From: Pyrenophora tritici-repentis
Lineage: Eukaryota; Ascomycota; Dothideomycetes; Pleosporales; Pleosporaceae
Reading direction: 5' to 3'
DNA: 64,000 bases
Assembly (NCBI RefSeq): GCF_003171515.1
Contig: NC_089390.1
Coordinates: 3,162,001 to 3,226,000, forward strand
Below are positions 24,047 to 36,719 of this stretch, piece by piece; positions within the stretch are counted from its first letter, which is position 1, and the number at the start of each line of letters is the position of its first letter. The translations under genes and the position numbers were made by a program. Under the pieces are notes generated by a model, which saw only the letters and a program-made list of their open reading frames with translations, was not told the DNA's origin and did not search any database.

Positions 24047-25952
24047 TTACACCTCGTTGCTAGGGTAAGTGACCTTCTCCGTGGGCAAGAACTCCTCCTT
24101 GACTGCTCTCATATTGACGAATCTTGCAAGTAAGGTTGCACTGCCGGCCTTGTCGTTCGTTCCACTCGCCCTAGATCCACCAAACGGCTGCTGGCCAACG
24201 ACAGCACCTGTGCACTTGCAGTTGATGTAGAAGTTACCGGCAGTGTCCCTAAGCTTGTCCGAGGCAAACTTGATCGTCTCCCGGTCATTTGCAAATACTG
24301 CACCAGTCAACGCATACTCTGAAGTCTCATCGATCTGCTTGATCATGTCACCGAAAGCGTTAGCCGGAGCATCATCGTAGACGTAGGTAACCAGAATGGG
24401 GCCGAACAGTTCGCGGGAAAGGAGCGGGTGGTTGGGGTTCGTGGTACGGTAAATCGTAGGGTGGATGTAGTAGCCCTTGCTGCTATCGTACTTGCCACCA
24501 ACAACCAATTCGAGTTCGCTGTCGTTCTTGGCTTCATCGATGACACCGGAGAGCTTCTTGAAGGAAGCTTCGTGGATGACGGGGCCGATGAAGTTGGAGA
24601 AGTCAGTAGGCTCGCCAATTTTCAGTGCCTCAACCTCCCTGACCAAGATCTTCTTGAACTCGGGCCATGCCGACTCTGGTACGTATAGGCGCGAGCAGGC
24701 GCTACACTTTTGTCCCTGGTATTCGAAAGCACCGCGGACAGTCTGAATGGCAGCATTGGTCATGTCGGCATCCTTGTGCACAAGATGGAAGTTCTTGCCA
24801 CCCGTCTCGCCAACGATCCTGGGGTAGCTCTGGTACTTGCCCTCAGCCACACCGTTGGCGATCTTCCCATACAATGACCGGAAAACTGCCGTGCTACCAG
24901 TGTAGTGTAGAGATGCAAATTGCCTATGTGACAGAACTTCTTTTGTCACTTCCACCGCGTCGCCGGGTACCCACTGGATCACGTTTGGTGGAAGACCGGC
25001 CTCGATCAAGATTTGATAGATTAGCCAATTCGAGGCGATTGCAGACGGCGACGGCTTCCAGACGACTACATTGCCCATCAGAGCTGGGGCTGCGGGAAGG
25101 TTTCCACCGATGGCTGTGAAGTTGAATGGTGATACAGCATAAACGAAGCCTTCTAGGGGTCGGTACTCAACGCGGCTGCAATTGTTAGTGACATTTAAAG
25201 GGAATTTCCAACCATACTTACTTCCATACTCCTGGAGAGTTGTGTGTTGGTTGGTGTCCATATGTGTCTTCCGCATATTTGACATTGAACCTCAGGAAGT
25301 CGCAAAGTTCTGCCGCCGCATCAATCTCAGCTTGCCATGCATTCTTTCCTTGCCCCACCATAGTCGCAGCCATGATATCGTATCGATACTTTGTGGCAAT
25401 GAGGTCAGCCGCCTTGAGAAACACGGAAGCACGTTCGGCGAAGGGCAGTGACTCCCATGCTGGCTTTGCTGCTAGTGCTGCATTTATGGCTTTCTTGACG
25501 TCTGCGGGGCTGGCATTCGAGTATTTGGCGATCACGTCGGCGTGGGAGGAGGGGTTGTTCTGGGTAAGGATTGAAGAGTTGTTGATCTACACGTTGTCAA
25601 TAATGTGATAGCTCCAGTGATTCGGCATCTCCTACATATTCTCCGCCTATAGCAAGAGGTACTTGGACTGGACCTTGCTTCTTCATGCGAGCGACTGCAT
25701 CTTGAAGCTTTTGTCGGTCTACTGAGCCTTTGGTGTAGTGTTGCTAGTTCAATCATTAGCTACCCGATTACTCAAGCCTCTCCGCGTTCTTCTACTTACA
25801 TTGGGCTCGTTATTAATAGCGGGAATCTTGAAGTTTGCAAGTGTCCCCGCATATCGTCGTGATGCGGTTTGCGCACCCGCATAAGCTGCGGGCAGAGCAT
25901 TAATGGATTTAGAAACAGAGCGCAGAGGCTGGAGACCCTTTGAAGAACCCAT
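24047..25952 (-). CDS. PUT2: Delta-1-pyrroline-5-carboxylate dehydrogenase, mitochondrial
   Basis: Four exons (25952-25800, 25743-25636, 25586-25222, 25175-24047) encode 584 residues. The N-terminus (MGSSKGLQPLRSVSKSINAL..ASRRYAG) is basic and Ser-rich, as expected for a mitochondrial presequence. The splice joins give NNEPNQHYTKGSVDRQKLQ, LAIGGEYINNSSILTQNNPS and PGVWNRVEYRPLEGFVYAVS. Aldehyde dehydrogenase motifs are GETGGKNFH (Glu332) and YQGQKCSACSR, where Cys366 is the expected nucleophile. PFGGSRASGTNDKAG near the end and FELFGP-type REL-FGP are also typical of P5CDH. The enzyme oxidises pyrroline-5-carboxylate (glutamate semialdehyde) to glutamate with NAD+, the last step of proline use (yeast Put2, Aspergillus prnC). 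No prn cluster surrounds it. Confidence 0.95.
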
Positions 25953-26619
25953 TGTGAATGCGACTGGAGTGTGGTAGAATTGTAAATTTTGGGGACTCTC
26001 GTTATGTATCCTAAGCTGTGTAGCTTAAGGTGATGAAGCTCTGGGGTTGAGCCGACGAAAGCCGACGGTGTGGGGCAAAGAAGGTGCTTATGGTAGCGAA
26101 CGTACCATGGGATCTCTCTCATCGGCATGGATTGCAGTGGGGAAAGAACTTTTCGCTGATGGCATAATCCGATGTCGCAGAGACTTTGTTCGGTCAGTAG
26201 CGGTGCAGGATAGAAACCGCACAATGACAAGGCTTCCATCGGGAGACTCCACAATTTGTTTGCGCGTAAAATAAGTGCAGACAGGCGCTAGTTTCACGAT
26301 CGCTGTCTTGTTTTGAGCGCGCAAGCTGTGAAGCTTATAGTCGCAGTATTGAGTTGTACATTAATTAGTGAGAGCAGCCCTAAGGGGTGTTGAGTAACAC
26401 TGAATTGCTGACGACTTGCTGAATTTCCAACTATACGGTTCAACTCCATACGAGTACCATGGTTGCTTTTCACGATTGCCATATTATTATCGAAAACAGG
26501 TGTCATTGATGTGGTCAGATATCTAGCCTCAAGACCTTTTTCCTCGGCAACAAAAACGAGGCTGGTACTAAAGCCACATGTAAACGCCATTTCGCCGACC
26601 CAGTCAATTCGAGTAAGCT
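25953..26619. other. Spacer upstream of P5C dehydrogenase gene
   Basis: This contains the P5CDH promoter and the 3' region of the NUG1-like gene. I see no gene. Confidence 0.45.
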
Positions 26620-28368
26620 TCATATCTCCATTGCCTCCGGCGCCGCGGTGTCATTTGCGTCGTCACCCCAAAGCCCTTCGAGCTTGAACTCAGCAGCCCA
26701 CTCCTTGACAATCTCCTTCTGGTCACCAACGAGACCCTTGGTAGCAGGGGCAGTTTTCGTAGTAGAAGGCCCCGTGGGCGCATCCTTGGGTGGGCTTGTC
26801 CATCCTTGAATGCGGCCATCCCTCCAGTCATTAATAACTGTTTGTGCCGCACTGTGCATATTCGGTACGCCGCCCTTTCCAAGTCGACCTCTCTTCCTCG
26901 CTACCTGGACTAAGAAGTCGGTTGTTCGATCATTACCCACACTATGTAGAGGAGGCAGATCGTATACCTCCATAAGCTTCGCAAAGAGCTCCTCCGATGA
27001 CGAAAGCCTCTTCAACAGGAGAGTGACGGCTGGAACAGGGTCGTCAATCTCTCTAGGCGGGACTGCGTTCAAGAGAATGAGTCGCGCCTTCTGCAATACT
27101 TTGCTATCTTTGGATCCTTCAGTGGTGTTGGGGAAGACGATGCCGGGCGAGTCCAGAAGCTTCAACTTATTGTCTAATTTGACCTCGCGGAGACTAGTGG
27201 TAACACCGGCCTCAGCACCAGTTGGGCAACCGGCAGCTCTTCCGCCTAGCCTAGAAGTCAAGGCATTGATGACGGATGACTTGCCAACGTTGGGATAACC
27301 GATGATGCCGACCTTGACTGATCGCTTGAGCTGCCGTGATTCCGCAAAAGTCTTCAAAGCCTTGAACAAAGTCTCTGATGTGCCCTTCATGGTAAGATCC
27401 TTGTGTTCAAATGTCCTCGCATTCGGCGCAGGTTTCGATGCGCGCAGTGGAAGAGTAGGAAACGATCGACGAAGGTGAACGAGCCATGCTCGAAGCACAG
27501 GCGGTGGGACGAGATCGATCTTGTTGAGGATGAAGATCAAACGTTTGCTTCCACGGTCGGCTGCCATGACTGCTTGCTCCACCTCTTTGGATCGTGTTCC
27601 CATGGGGTCTCGAGCATCCAAAACATACAAGACAACGTCCGCAGAATCGACAACCTGCTTGTAGACTTTATCAAACTGCTTTCTTGATGCATCCTTTCGC
27701 ACTTTGACCGCATCCTCTTCATCCGACTCCTCGTCTTCGCTGTCTTGCATCGCGTCTTGGTCGTGGTCGTTCTTCTCAAATTCGGCGGCGCGCGCTTTTG
27801 CTGAAGCTAAGAGAGCAGCCATTGGGTTGGAGTTGTTATCCTGCAAATTCTTAGTATACTCATAGAATGAACTTCAACTGGGTAGCCTTACCACTTGCAT
27901 CGAGTCCTCATCTTCGCTGCTGTCGTCGGCCAGAAGTTCGTCGCCTTCTGCGTCAAACTGTTCAAACTCCTCATCATCCTCCATGGCATCTTCTGCAGCT
28001 GTGCCACCCATTTTCTGCTCTCTCGCCAACTGCCGCAGGCGGGCCTTCTCTTCTTCCTTCCTCCTGCGCTGTTCCTCAACTTCTGCCAGAATCTTGTCCT
28101 TGTAGGGAAACAGGTTGGGAATGCCAGGTTCTTTCTTCGTCTTGGATCGCCATGTTGGGTCCTAAATACGTCAGCACATGCGCTACACGGTTGCGCTCGA
28201 TCCTTGTACCTTTTTCGCTAGCTTCTTCGCCTTCTTCTGCTTCGCCGCTGACGCCTTCTCGATCTTGTGTCGCAGGCGCACAGGTACGCGCTTAGATTTT
28301 GGCTCTGGATTCAACGTTAGTCGCTGTTGCATGTCATGTTAGCCTTTAAACTTACTTCCGACCTTCAT
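26620..28368 (-). CDS. NUG1: Nuclear GTPase of the Nug1/Grn1/nucleostemin family
   Basis: Four exons (28368-28356, 28304-28210, 28161-27892, 27840-26620) encode 532 residues. The first coding exon is only 13 nt (MKVG plus one base); joining gives the conserved basic start MKVGKPKSKRVPVRLRHKIEKASA. Residues 38-126 continue with DPTWRSKTKKEPGIPNLFPYKDKIL and an acidic stretch. The GTPase domain is circularly permuted, as in this family: NKID (G4, ~232-235) comes before GYPNVGKSS (G1, ~307-315) and LLDSPG (G3, ~355-359). A DARDP motif precedes G4. Nug1-type proteins act in the nucleolus in 60S ribosomal subunit assembly and export. The tail is acidic. Divergent from the HAD phosphatase gene. Confidence 0.94.
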
Positions 28369-28845
28369 TGTGGAATGTTGAGGTTGAGTGTTGATGTCGA
28401 GTTTGTAATTTCGAGATCTTCAGGAAAAGTTCGGTACGTGAAAAATATTGCCGCGCTTCTCCGCCTAGCTAGCTTACCCCCACTCAGCCTTGGAAGTGCT
28501 GCCTCCCGCGGCTCACATATCGCTCAGTTCTCACAGTTTTGCGAGTCGTTGTCCCATTGAGGCCAAATTGAATTACCTACATCCCATACATCAATAGTCT
28601 CTCCGAAAAACAGATATTGCAATGCGATCAGACAGGTGGCCGTTAGTCGCAGCTCCTACCTCTAGAAGTAGTCATTATGATGATTGGCTACATCATATCG
28701 GATAGAATGCCCAAGACAGCTAGCGCTACATTGCATCCACAATTCTCTCACCGTCATATCTAACCTCCAAATGTGTTTGCAAACGGGACTCGCCAGTAAT
28801 TACTATCTTAAAGGTGACCTGCATCTACAACAGTCGAGCGCCATC
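28369..28845. promoter_or_regulatory. Divergent promoter region, NUG1 and HAD phosphatase
   Basis: 477 bp between two outward-facing start codons. There is an A-rich tract with GAAAAATATT around 28440, loosely like the RRPE element of ribosome-biogenesis genes. No exact PAC site was seen. Confidence 0.4.
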
Positions 28846-29777
28846 ATGACCGTACCCAAGCCGTCTTTCTCGTCACCTGCACAGACGATCAAGTGCCATG
28901 GCTTGGTAAGTACCATTAAGCTGTTCAGAAGCGAACAATAACATCTGACTATATCCAGCTCTTTGACATGGAGTATGTGATCAATTCAAAAATCCCATAA
29001 CTCTCAGCTAATTCCAGCAGTGGTACAATCATCGACTCGACACCAGCTATAGTCAAGCACTGGCAAAAGTAGGTAGCCACTGAAGGCCACTGAAGATTTG
29101 CTAGTACGTAAGCTTACATGGATCACTCAGGATAGGAAAGGAGATTGGCGTCGATCCTGATGTTATTCTTGCTACATCCCACGGCCGCAGATCGATCGAC
29201 GTGCTCCAGATCTATGAGCCGAAGCTCGCTAACTGGGAATGTGGGTACGATCTACCTCTACGAGATTTGGTATACTGACAGAACAGACATCTCCCACGCA
29301 GAAGGCCTGATACCGAAAGAATTCGGGGGAGACGCTATCGAGATTCCCGGATCCCGAGCCCTGCTAGAGAGGCTAGAAGAGGAGGTGGTTCCATGGTGTA
29401 TTGTCACTTCGGGCACACGACCGCTTGTTCAAGGCTGGCTTGATGTTATGAAGCTGGCGCATCCTAAGAACCTCGTCACTGCAGAAGATGTACTTAACGG
29501 CAAGCCGGATCCTACTTGCTATCAGATGGGAGCAAAGAAACTGGATCTCCAGCGAAAGGAGCCGTCTATCGTGGTCTTTGAGGATGCACCAGCGGGGGTT
29601 CGATCAGGCAAGGCGGCAGGGTTCGTCGTAGTCGGCCTGTACACGACCCACACGCTAGAACAGCTAGTGGAAGCCGGCGCAGACTATATAGTGAAAGATA
29701 TGGAGAGTGTCAAACTGAAGAGCTGGGACAAGGCATCTGGGGTGGGAGAGATGCAGATTACAGATGCCTTGGAATAG
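28846..29777 (+). CDS. HAD-superfamily phosphatase, glycerol-phosphatase/GPP-DOG type
   Basis: Five exons (28846-28905, 28959-28972, 29021-29068, 29131-29240, 29287-29777) encode 240 residues from MTVPKPSFSSPAQTIKCHG. The second exon is 14 nt and encodes LFDMD, including catalytic Asp23; the motif is completed across the next intron as DMDGT(II). The acceptor before exon 3 is a tandem CAGCAG; only the downstream AG gives DGT. Later motifs are VTSGTRP (motif II), KPDPTCY (Lys, motif III) and VVFEDAPAGVRSG (motif IV). The cap is helical, as in yeast Gpp1/Rhr2 and Dog1/2. The likely reaction is hydrolysis of glycerol-3-phosphate or 2-deoxyglucose-6-phosphate in the cytosol; sequence does not separate these. 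Confidence 0.9.
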
Positions 29778-31882
29778 GCGAGTATCTCCGGGCGTCTGTC
29801 GAAGGTCGTGTGGCATAATGTGGATGGAAAGAGACATAGATTACCAATGACAGGTATAGATGACTGTCCCGCCAATGACTCTTTTACTTGGCTCTTGGTG
29901 TGTTACTCGAAAGATTTTCAGATCGGAGTCTTGCTTCGGTCCACACTTTCTGGTGTTCCTTGGATGCACACCGATCACTCAGCTGTAGTCACTACCAGTC
30001 AGACGAGCAAAGGCCATGAGCTATGAAAAGGGGCGGATTGGACAGAAGAGCAAGTCGCTGACGGAGAGTGCGGCGAAGCCTCGTCCAAACATTCACGTCT
30101 ACTTCATGCATGCACAGCCTAACCATCACCAGGCGGCTTACCGAGCATGCAAGTGGTGCCACTAGCCGGGTTGGATTGGCCGAGTCATTCTGCTTGGAAC
30201 AAAGTCGGAAAGTGTGTCGCATCGCATGAAATACTCTATTCTGAGCGTCTAAGCCTCGGGGGAGTGTTTTCCAGAATGGTGAGGGTAGGCGTGCAGTTGA
30301 AGACGTCAGTTTGGCGTACCGTCTGGGTGGTGCGGCACGGTAAACTGGAGGAGAACAGAAGGCTAGTCTCCGAAGAAAGCGACATGTTGGCCGTTGTCGG
30401 CAGTATGCAAAGCATGATGATGAGGGCGCCCTTGCAGCATGGTGGGGGGTTTTTTTTTTTTGGTTTTGGGGAGCGGGTCAGGCAGCGCACTGGCTGAAAT
30501 GTTCCAGAGCTAGGCTAGGATATGGGGGTTTCCTGAGTCGGTCGGCAGACGAAGTTTGTAGGACACGCAAGGGCCAAATTGAGTTCGGCCAGTGGTACAT
30601 GAAGCCCCTTTAGTGGGATTACTGCAAGGTACGGTCAGGAACAAGACCATCTCGCGCATCTGCGCCGACTTCCGCAGTAGCAGATCAGCGGTGCGATAGG
30701 CGCCCTGGCCATGCGTCGCGAGGACATTTCGTCACACAATGCACATCTCGGGCCGGAAGCGGTTACTAACGAGCTGCTACTCGGCGAGTCGTCAGAGACA
30801 GAGTGTGTCGGTAAGAAGGCGAGCTGGGCGTGTGGAGGCGGCGATACAAAGGGCGGCGCTCGAGCCCCCGGACCACGTTGACGTTGAAAGCCATGAAGCC
30901 ACGCCGGGGGCCGATGTCACTACCACTACGCACATGGACTTTTGACGTGGAACGTGGATGGAATGGGCAGCTTTGGCCTTTGACATGCACTCGTGCCATC
31001 GGTCCCAGCCAACCCATATCTATCCAGAATCTATTCTCCGAACGGGGCAAGGCCCAAGCTGCAGCGCCCACGCCCACGCCCATGCCCATCGCCCTCGTAT
31101 CAGTGGGACAGGTCTCCCGCCCGAGGGCGGATCACAGCCGCCGCCGCTCGCTCCACGACCGGGCCAATTGGCGTGTGGACGTCGCGCGCCCCCCTGCACC
31201 CCGTCGCGAAGCGCCTCGGGGGTTGGGCAGGCCGGCCAGTCGAGGTGAATGTTTGGGGCTGATGGGCTGGCGGGAGGGGGCAAAAGAAAGGCTCAAATCA
31301 CCATCGGCTACAGCGAGGGCAGACGGCAGACGTCTGCTGAGCGGAGCAACGAGTGTCACCAAATGCAGGTTATTTTTGTGCCGGAGTGGGAGGGCATAAT
31401 GCGCGCTGGGGGGTGGGAGGGGGGTGCAGTGGCTTAGCACCTTAGCACGTCCGACCAACCATGCCAACAACCTGATGGCTCGCTCTCCTTCCCCGTCTCT
31501 CGGTCACTTCGGTCTCTCGCTTCGTGCCTCTCTGCTATCCTAATCCCACCCTACCGCGCCGTCGCGCTGAATACCCTCGTTTTCCGTGCTCCTTGCTGTA
31601 GTGTAGATATCGCCTGCCCGCCGCTGTGTTTTGCTCCAGCCTCAAACTGTCGCTCGCTACCTCCACATCACCCACCACCCACCACCCACCACTCTCCTCT
31701 CCGGCCCAGACTTGATAGGCACAGCGCCGCCCTGTTCTCGGTGCATCCCGTGTATCCGTGCCCGCTCTACGCATTACTGCCTAGGACCGCCACCTCTGTC
31801 TGTCTGTCACTACTCACTCACGCGCGCTCTCGCTGCCCATCCGACCCCCCCTCAGCCTCTACTGTCCGCTGTGCGCGGCGCC
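29778..31882. other. 2.1 kb upstream region of homeobox gene
   Basis: No gene could be supported. It becomes GC-rich and then CT-rich (31480-31880) toward the homeobox start, fitting a promoter and long 5' leader. A 12-base T run lies at 30450-30461. Confidence 0.45.
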
Positions 31883-34179
31883 ATGGACTCGACCGGCACC
31901 TCGACGACCGCACCGCCCGCGGCCAAGCAGCCCGGCAGCGATGTCAAGCCGCGCCTGACCAAGGACCAGCACGACATCCTCGAGCAGCATTTTCTGGCCC
32001 AGCACAAGCCGAGCACCAATGTGAAGAAGGAGTTTGCCTCGCGGCTGGGCGTGCCGCTGGACAAGATCAACGCAAGTAGACCCCTCTTGGCCGCAAGCGG
32101 GCATAGCTAACATGGCCGTAGAACTGGTTCCAGAACCGCAGAGCCAAAGTCAAGCAGGACCGCAAGAAGCTCATGAACCAGTACAACATGTCTCTGACGC
32201 ATCCCTTTGGTCATTCGCACGTGTCCGTCATGCCCAACCACTATGCGCATCCCCAGGAGCAACAACACCCTCACATGCTTATGCAACCGGACTTTTACCC
32301 GACTGCTGACATCAGTCCCGCGAGCCTGCCTGTCCAGGCCGGTGAGGGTCCGTCAGCCCTTGATCTAGGGCCCCACCTCGTCTTGCAGCAATCCCAACCC
32401 CATCAGCAGCAGCAGCAACAACCCCAACAACAGCAGCATCACCAATACGACATGCAACATGCCCTGCATCCCGTCCCCGAGGCCGACCGGTCTGCAGCAT
32501 ATCGTCCAAACGACCTTATGCACTCCATCATGGCTGCCACCAACGGCGCTTACATGCACAACCCGCAGGAGCCCGACTTTCCCTACGACAACGGAATGCC
32601 CCACCCCTACTCCAGTGATCTTTCCTTCACCGTCCCCGCGCCCATGCCAAGTGATGTTGCGCCGTCCCATCCCGAGTTCGACAACTTTGCCGATTTCCAA
32701 ATAGACTACTCGGCACTTACAGCTACTAACACCAACGGCTCAACCACTGCTGAACCACAGCAAAGCACAGGATCCATTTCATCCGAGGCTTCCCCCTATA
32801 ATGGCACCCAGTCGTCAGGTACTACGCAGTCACCGAATGGTCCCACCCCGGCCTCCATTGCCTCGCTAAACTCCGTCTACACCGGCTGGACTGAGGATCC
32901 TACTCAACTAGCGCAGCTCAAGCAGACCGATGAGCCCGAGGATCAATTTGCGCCATACAATGTCTCTCAGGCCTCGGAACAGACGCTACCGTTTTGGCCG
33001 CAGGATGCGTCAAGCCAAATGTACCCACAGTCCAGCTTCTATCAGCAACAAAATGTATCTGCACACGCCATCCTCACCACACCAGAGCAAACGCGCAAGC
33101 TCAGTGGGACGCCTTCTGACCTTGAGATTCCAATGCACTTCCGTGACGATGCATATGCGCGAAGGAACTCGTCGACAAGTAATCTGGCGACCAACATGGA
33201 TGCCATCCACATTCGAAATGGTACACCCGATGACTTCAATCATTCTGATCAGTCGTCGAGCATTGCTGCGAGGAGGCAGAAGCGTCCCATCAATCTCAGC
33301 TCGAGCGCAATGCGAAGCGCATCCTACTCAGCTCCCATGCCTTCACCAGGTGGCAACAACGACAAGGTGATTCGCAGAATTCGCTCAAGTGGCATCGGAA
33401 ATGCCGGCGGTCGTGTGCAAAAGTCGCAACCGGGCTCGGCGCAACGCTCCCCAATGGCTATGAGCTTCTCTGATGCTGCTGCATCACCAAAGTTTGCACG
33501 GACATTCTCATCTTCAAGTGCCACTACCATCGGCCATGGTGGCAGCCTGGCGCCACCAACTCCATTGACTCCGCAGGATTCTGGAAACTACTGGGGCGGT
33601 GCTGCTGTGATCAGGCCCCATTCAACAATGCCAGACCACAACAGTCCAGAGAGTATGCACACAAATTGGTCTTCAGACCAGGCTGGAAATATCATTGCGA
33701 AGAGTACTTCCCCTCCGTCCATGGATCTGCAATCACGCTTCATCAACGACGCTTTGTATCGAGATACACCTCCTCAATCAGCACCTGCAACACAGCAACA
33801 CTTCCAACGGACTCCATACATGCACCACCCGCAAATGCGACCTGGTTTTCACTCAACTACTGACCTTACCATCCAACAACCCAAGCCGTCACATTTCAGA
33901 AGACCATCACTGCCCGATACGGCGCAAACACAGGACGAAAGTAACATGCATTTTGTACAGCCTGGCACCATGAACTATGATGAGATGTCTCTGAGTGGTA
34001 TTCATCATAATGTCCCATTTGCTCCCCAGATTTCGACGGTGCCAGATTTTCTAGTACATCAGTACAACCCACCACAAGGCACTGATTCACATGGAAACCC
34101 TTTACGGCGAACAACTGAACCTCAGCCGAAGAGTTACATCTTCGCCAACCAAGGGCCAGGTGATTTCGGGGGCCAGTAG
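31883..34179 (+). CDS. Homeobox transcription factor with N-terminal homeodomain
   Basis: Two exons (31883-32071 and 32122-34179) encode 748 residues. The homeodomain covers residues ~24-80: RLTKDQHDILEQHFLAQHKP, then LGVPLDKIN joined by splicing to NWFQNRRAKVKQDRKK, the recognition helix. The 50-nt intron begins GCAAGT, so it is a GC-AG intron; a GT site four bases downstream would break the conserved KINNWFQNRR. The rest is largely disordered, with a Gln/His-rich block near residues 145-165, Ser-rich stretches, and TTTxxPQ-like segments. The layout resembles filamentous-fungal regulators of the HTF1/Hox2 or pah1 group, some of which control conidiation or hyphal growth. That link is an inference from domain layout only. 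Confidence 0.92.
32072..32121 (+). other. GC-AG intron inside the homeodomain
   Basis: The donor reads AAC then GCAAGT, and the acceptor CCGTAG then AACTGG. A branch-like GCTAAC lies about 15 bases before the acceptor. Only this pair preserves the homeodomain helix 3. Confidence 0.85.
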
Positions 34180-35982
34180 CAAAACTATCCATGTTTGTAC
34201 CCCATGCGAAGGGCTGCTGCTGCGTTTCTCAATACATTCTTAACTATACCCGGATTTTTTTCTTTCTTGATGTTCTTATTTCGATTGCTCTACGATGGCA
34301 AGCTGGTACTCACATATTCCTCTTACTTTGTCCATCTTTCTACATCACACATGAGGCTTTTTGGCATAATCTTAATATGGGACGATCTTGGCTATCACGA
34401 TTCGGCGCAGGTTTTGTTATTAGGGAGTTAAAAGCGTTGTTGTATTGGTTTAAGATTTTTTTGGGTGTAGCAGCTGGTTCACGAAATGTCTTTCTCTTCA
34501 CATGTCATCTCTCCGCAATTTCCCGTTCAATACTCAAAGGAAACATTTAGGCTACTGGGCTTGTCATATGCACATGCATGCCTTGAATATCCCGGCTCCA
34601 TTGGAAGTAGTGAAGCGGAGTATCGGAACAATGAATCGTAGCACAATGGTGGAACCTGGAACGACGCGCATATGCAGACTTCCGAATCAAAAACATATGT
34701 CTCTCCTGGATATTCCATCACCCGTTTCACTTATTTCATGTCCCTAGTATAATTATTGACTTCCATCAAGTGCCGATTGTTTATGTTCTGCAACGCATCT
34801 TATTCCGAGGTCGAGCCGTCAGCTGCAGAGACCATGCGCGGCATCTGCTTTTCTTCCAGCAAGCATCTGCCATGCAACCCCTCTAAATCGGAAGATTCCG
34901 CAAGCCAAAGGAAAGAGCAAAGAAAAAACTGTTCCTAGCCGACATACCGTCACACTTGCCCTTTCTCATCCATGCCTCACCGTGACGTTATCGTGCGCCA
35001 TTGCTTCTTCTCCCTGTCTGACTCCATCCACATGATGCAGCCCCTGACCCCCTGCATCCGAAGTTTCATCCCGCGCCAAGAACAAGCAACTCACATCGCG
35101 CATCCTGTCGCGTCTTCTTGCTGATTTACCTCTTTGTTGACCCAACAGTACCAAACTACTACAGGAGTTGCATTCCCACTCGAGTCCGAGCGTATCCGTA
35201 TTATCGGACTGGGGTCCGTGATATAGCAACGGGCCGGAAGGTGCGCCGAGGAAGACGGTTTGGCAGGTACGGGAAAGGTAAGGTTTGTTTGTTTCGGAAG
35301 GAAATTGTTGGCCTTGGACGGGCAATGGCATGCAAGAAAGTGGCAAGGAAGGTAAAAGAAAGACCGAACAGCAGAACAAAAGGTAACGGCTACGGCACCC
35401 GGTTGGTCGGCTGTTCTTTTCTCGTACAGCTGCTGTTGCCATGGCCACTCTCCAGGATTCCCCCCTTGCTTTTGTTCCTGGTAGGAGGGGAAGGGGCGTT
35501 GCGCATGTTTGCATTAGACCATGCATAACGGCTCTGCATAGAGAATAATGTACAAACGCTGTTCCTACATGGCATACCTATGAGTCTACTACTGTTACTA
35601 CTTCCCGTGCCGGACAACACGACCGGTCCCGCTGTTTGTGTTTGTCAAAGAACTGGAAACTATGAACAAAGTTTTGGCCGCGGCTTATCTTAGTGCAAAT
35701 GGGAATGTTGTGCCGTATGCCACGTAGGTGATGAACATGAATCACATACATGACTTTCACATGTGACGGACAACATCATCAGCATCATCATCACGAACCG
35801 GTCGAACCGTTTCTCCTCATTTCCCCTATACCCACATCTGCATGAAACGACGACCCGAAATCCCATGTTTGGTACAATCCTGCACCTACACTGTTTTTGC
35901 GGGGAAATCACACCAACAATCATGCCATCTCCTTCCCCCCTCAACATGCCCAAACAAGCAAAATCTCATATTGTGAACACTT

Positions 35983-35996
35983 CACACACACACACA

Positions 35997-36072
<76 letters not shown>

Positions 36073-36111
36073 TTCTCTCTCTCTTTCTCTCTTTCTCTCT
36101 CTCTTTCTCTC
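35983..36111. repeat. Compound CA/CT microsatellite
   Basis: Eight CA units are followed by about 33 uninterrupted CT units (35999-36064), then an imperfect CTTT/CTCT section. The open Ser/Leu and Arg/Glu frames across it are artefacts of the repeat. Confidence 0.97.
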
Positions 36112-36719
36112 ACCCCTCCCCTGGCCCAAATGAAACAAACTAGATTCGCGAGACCTTCGTACCTTACGGTTGCGCCTCGGTACCACACTTTTCTCGCCAT
36201 GCAAACCATGGCAGCAGGAAGCACCCGTGTTCCCCTGAGCCCAGCTCCGATTTGCCTTCGCTCGCTAGCCAGTCAACCAGCTAAGCCAGGCAGTCGCTGC
36301 CGACCGCAAGTGCGGCAGAACACGCTATACGGCTCCATTTACCCGGGGGGGTTTTTTTGGTACGCTAAGCATCCTTGATGCTGGTACGGGATGGGCCAAG
36401 GCTGGTTACGAGAAATGGTTCAAAGCTTGACGTAAACAAACTCGGGCAAACTTATGCCGAAGTTGGTACTAGGTACGCGAGAATGAGGATATTGCCCATT
36501 ATAGTCTTGAGGAGATGTCCGCATAGCGGAGTTTTTTCTTTGTTTGGGACGCAGCTGATAGGAGGTGTCTTTTTCTTTGGGCGTGCCGTTGAACGTTTGC
36601 GTAGGAGCTTAGGTAGTCAGGGGGTTCGTGCGGTGGTGGAGTTCAACGCCTACGAAGACGATGAGCTTTGGACGTCAATTGGTCATAAAAGTTTGTTCGT
36701 AATTATAAGATTGAGGGTA

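Noticed and set aside
20552..25952. Secondary-metabolite or proline-use gene cluster around the MFS transporter and P5C dehydrogenase
   Set aside because: No synthase, regulator, proline oxidase or permease is nearby; both genes are ordinary stand-alone genes.
35763..36224. Ser/Leu-rich and Arg/Glu-rich open frames
   Set aside because: They are produced by the CT microsatellite read in different frames.
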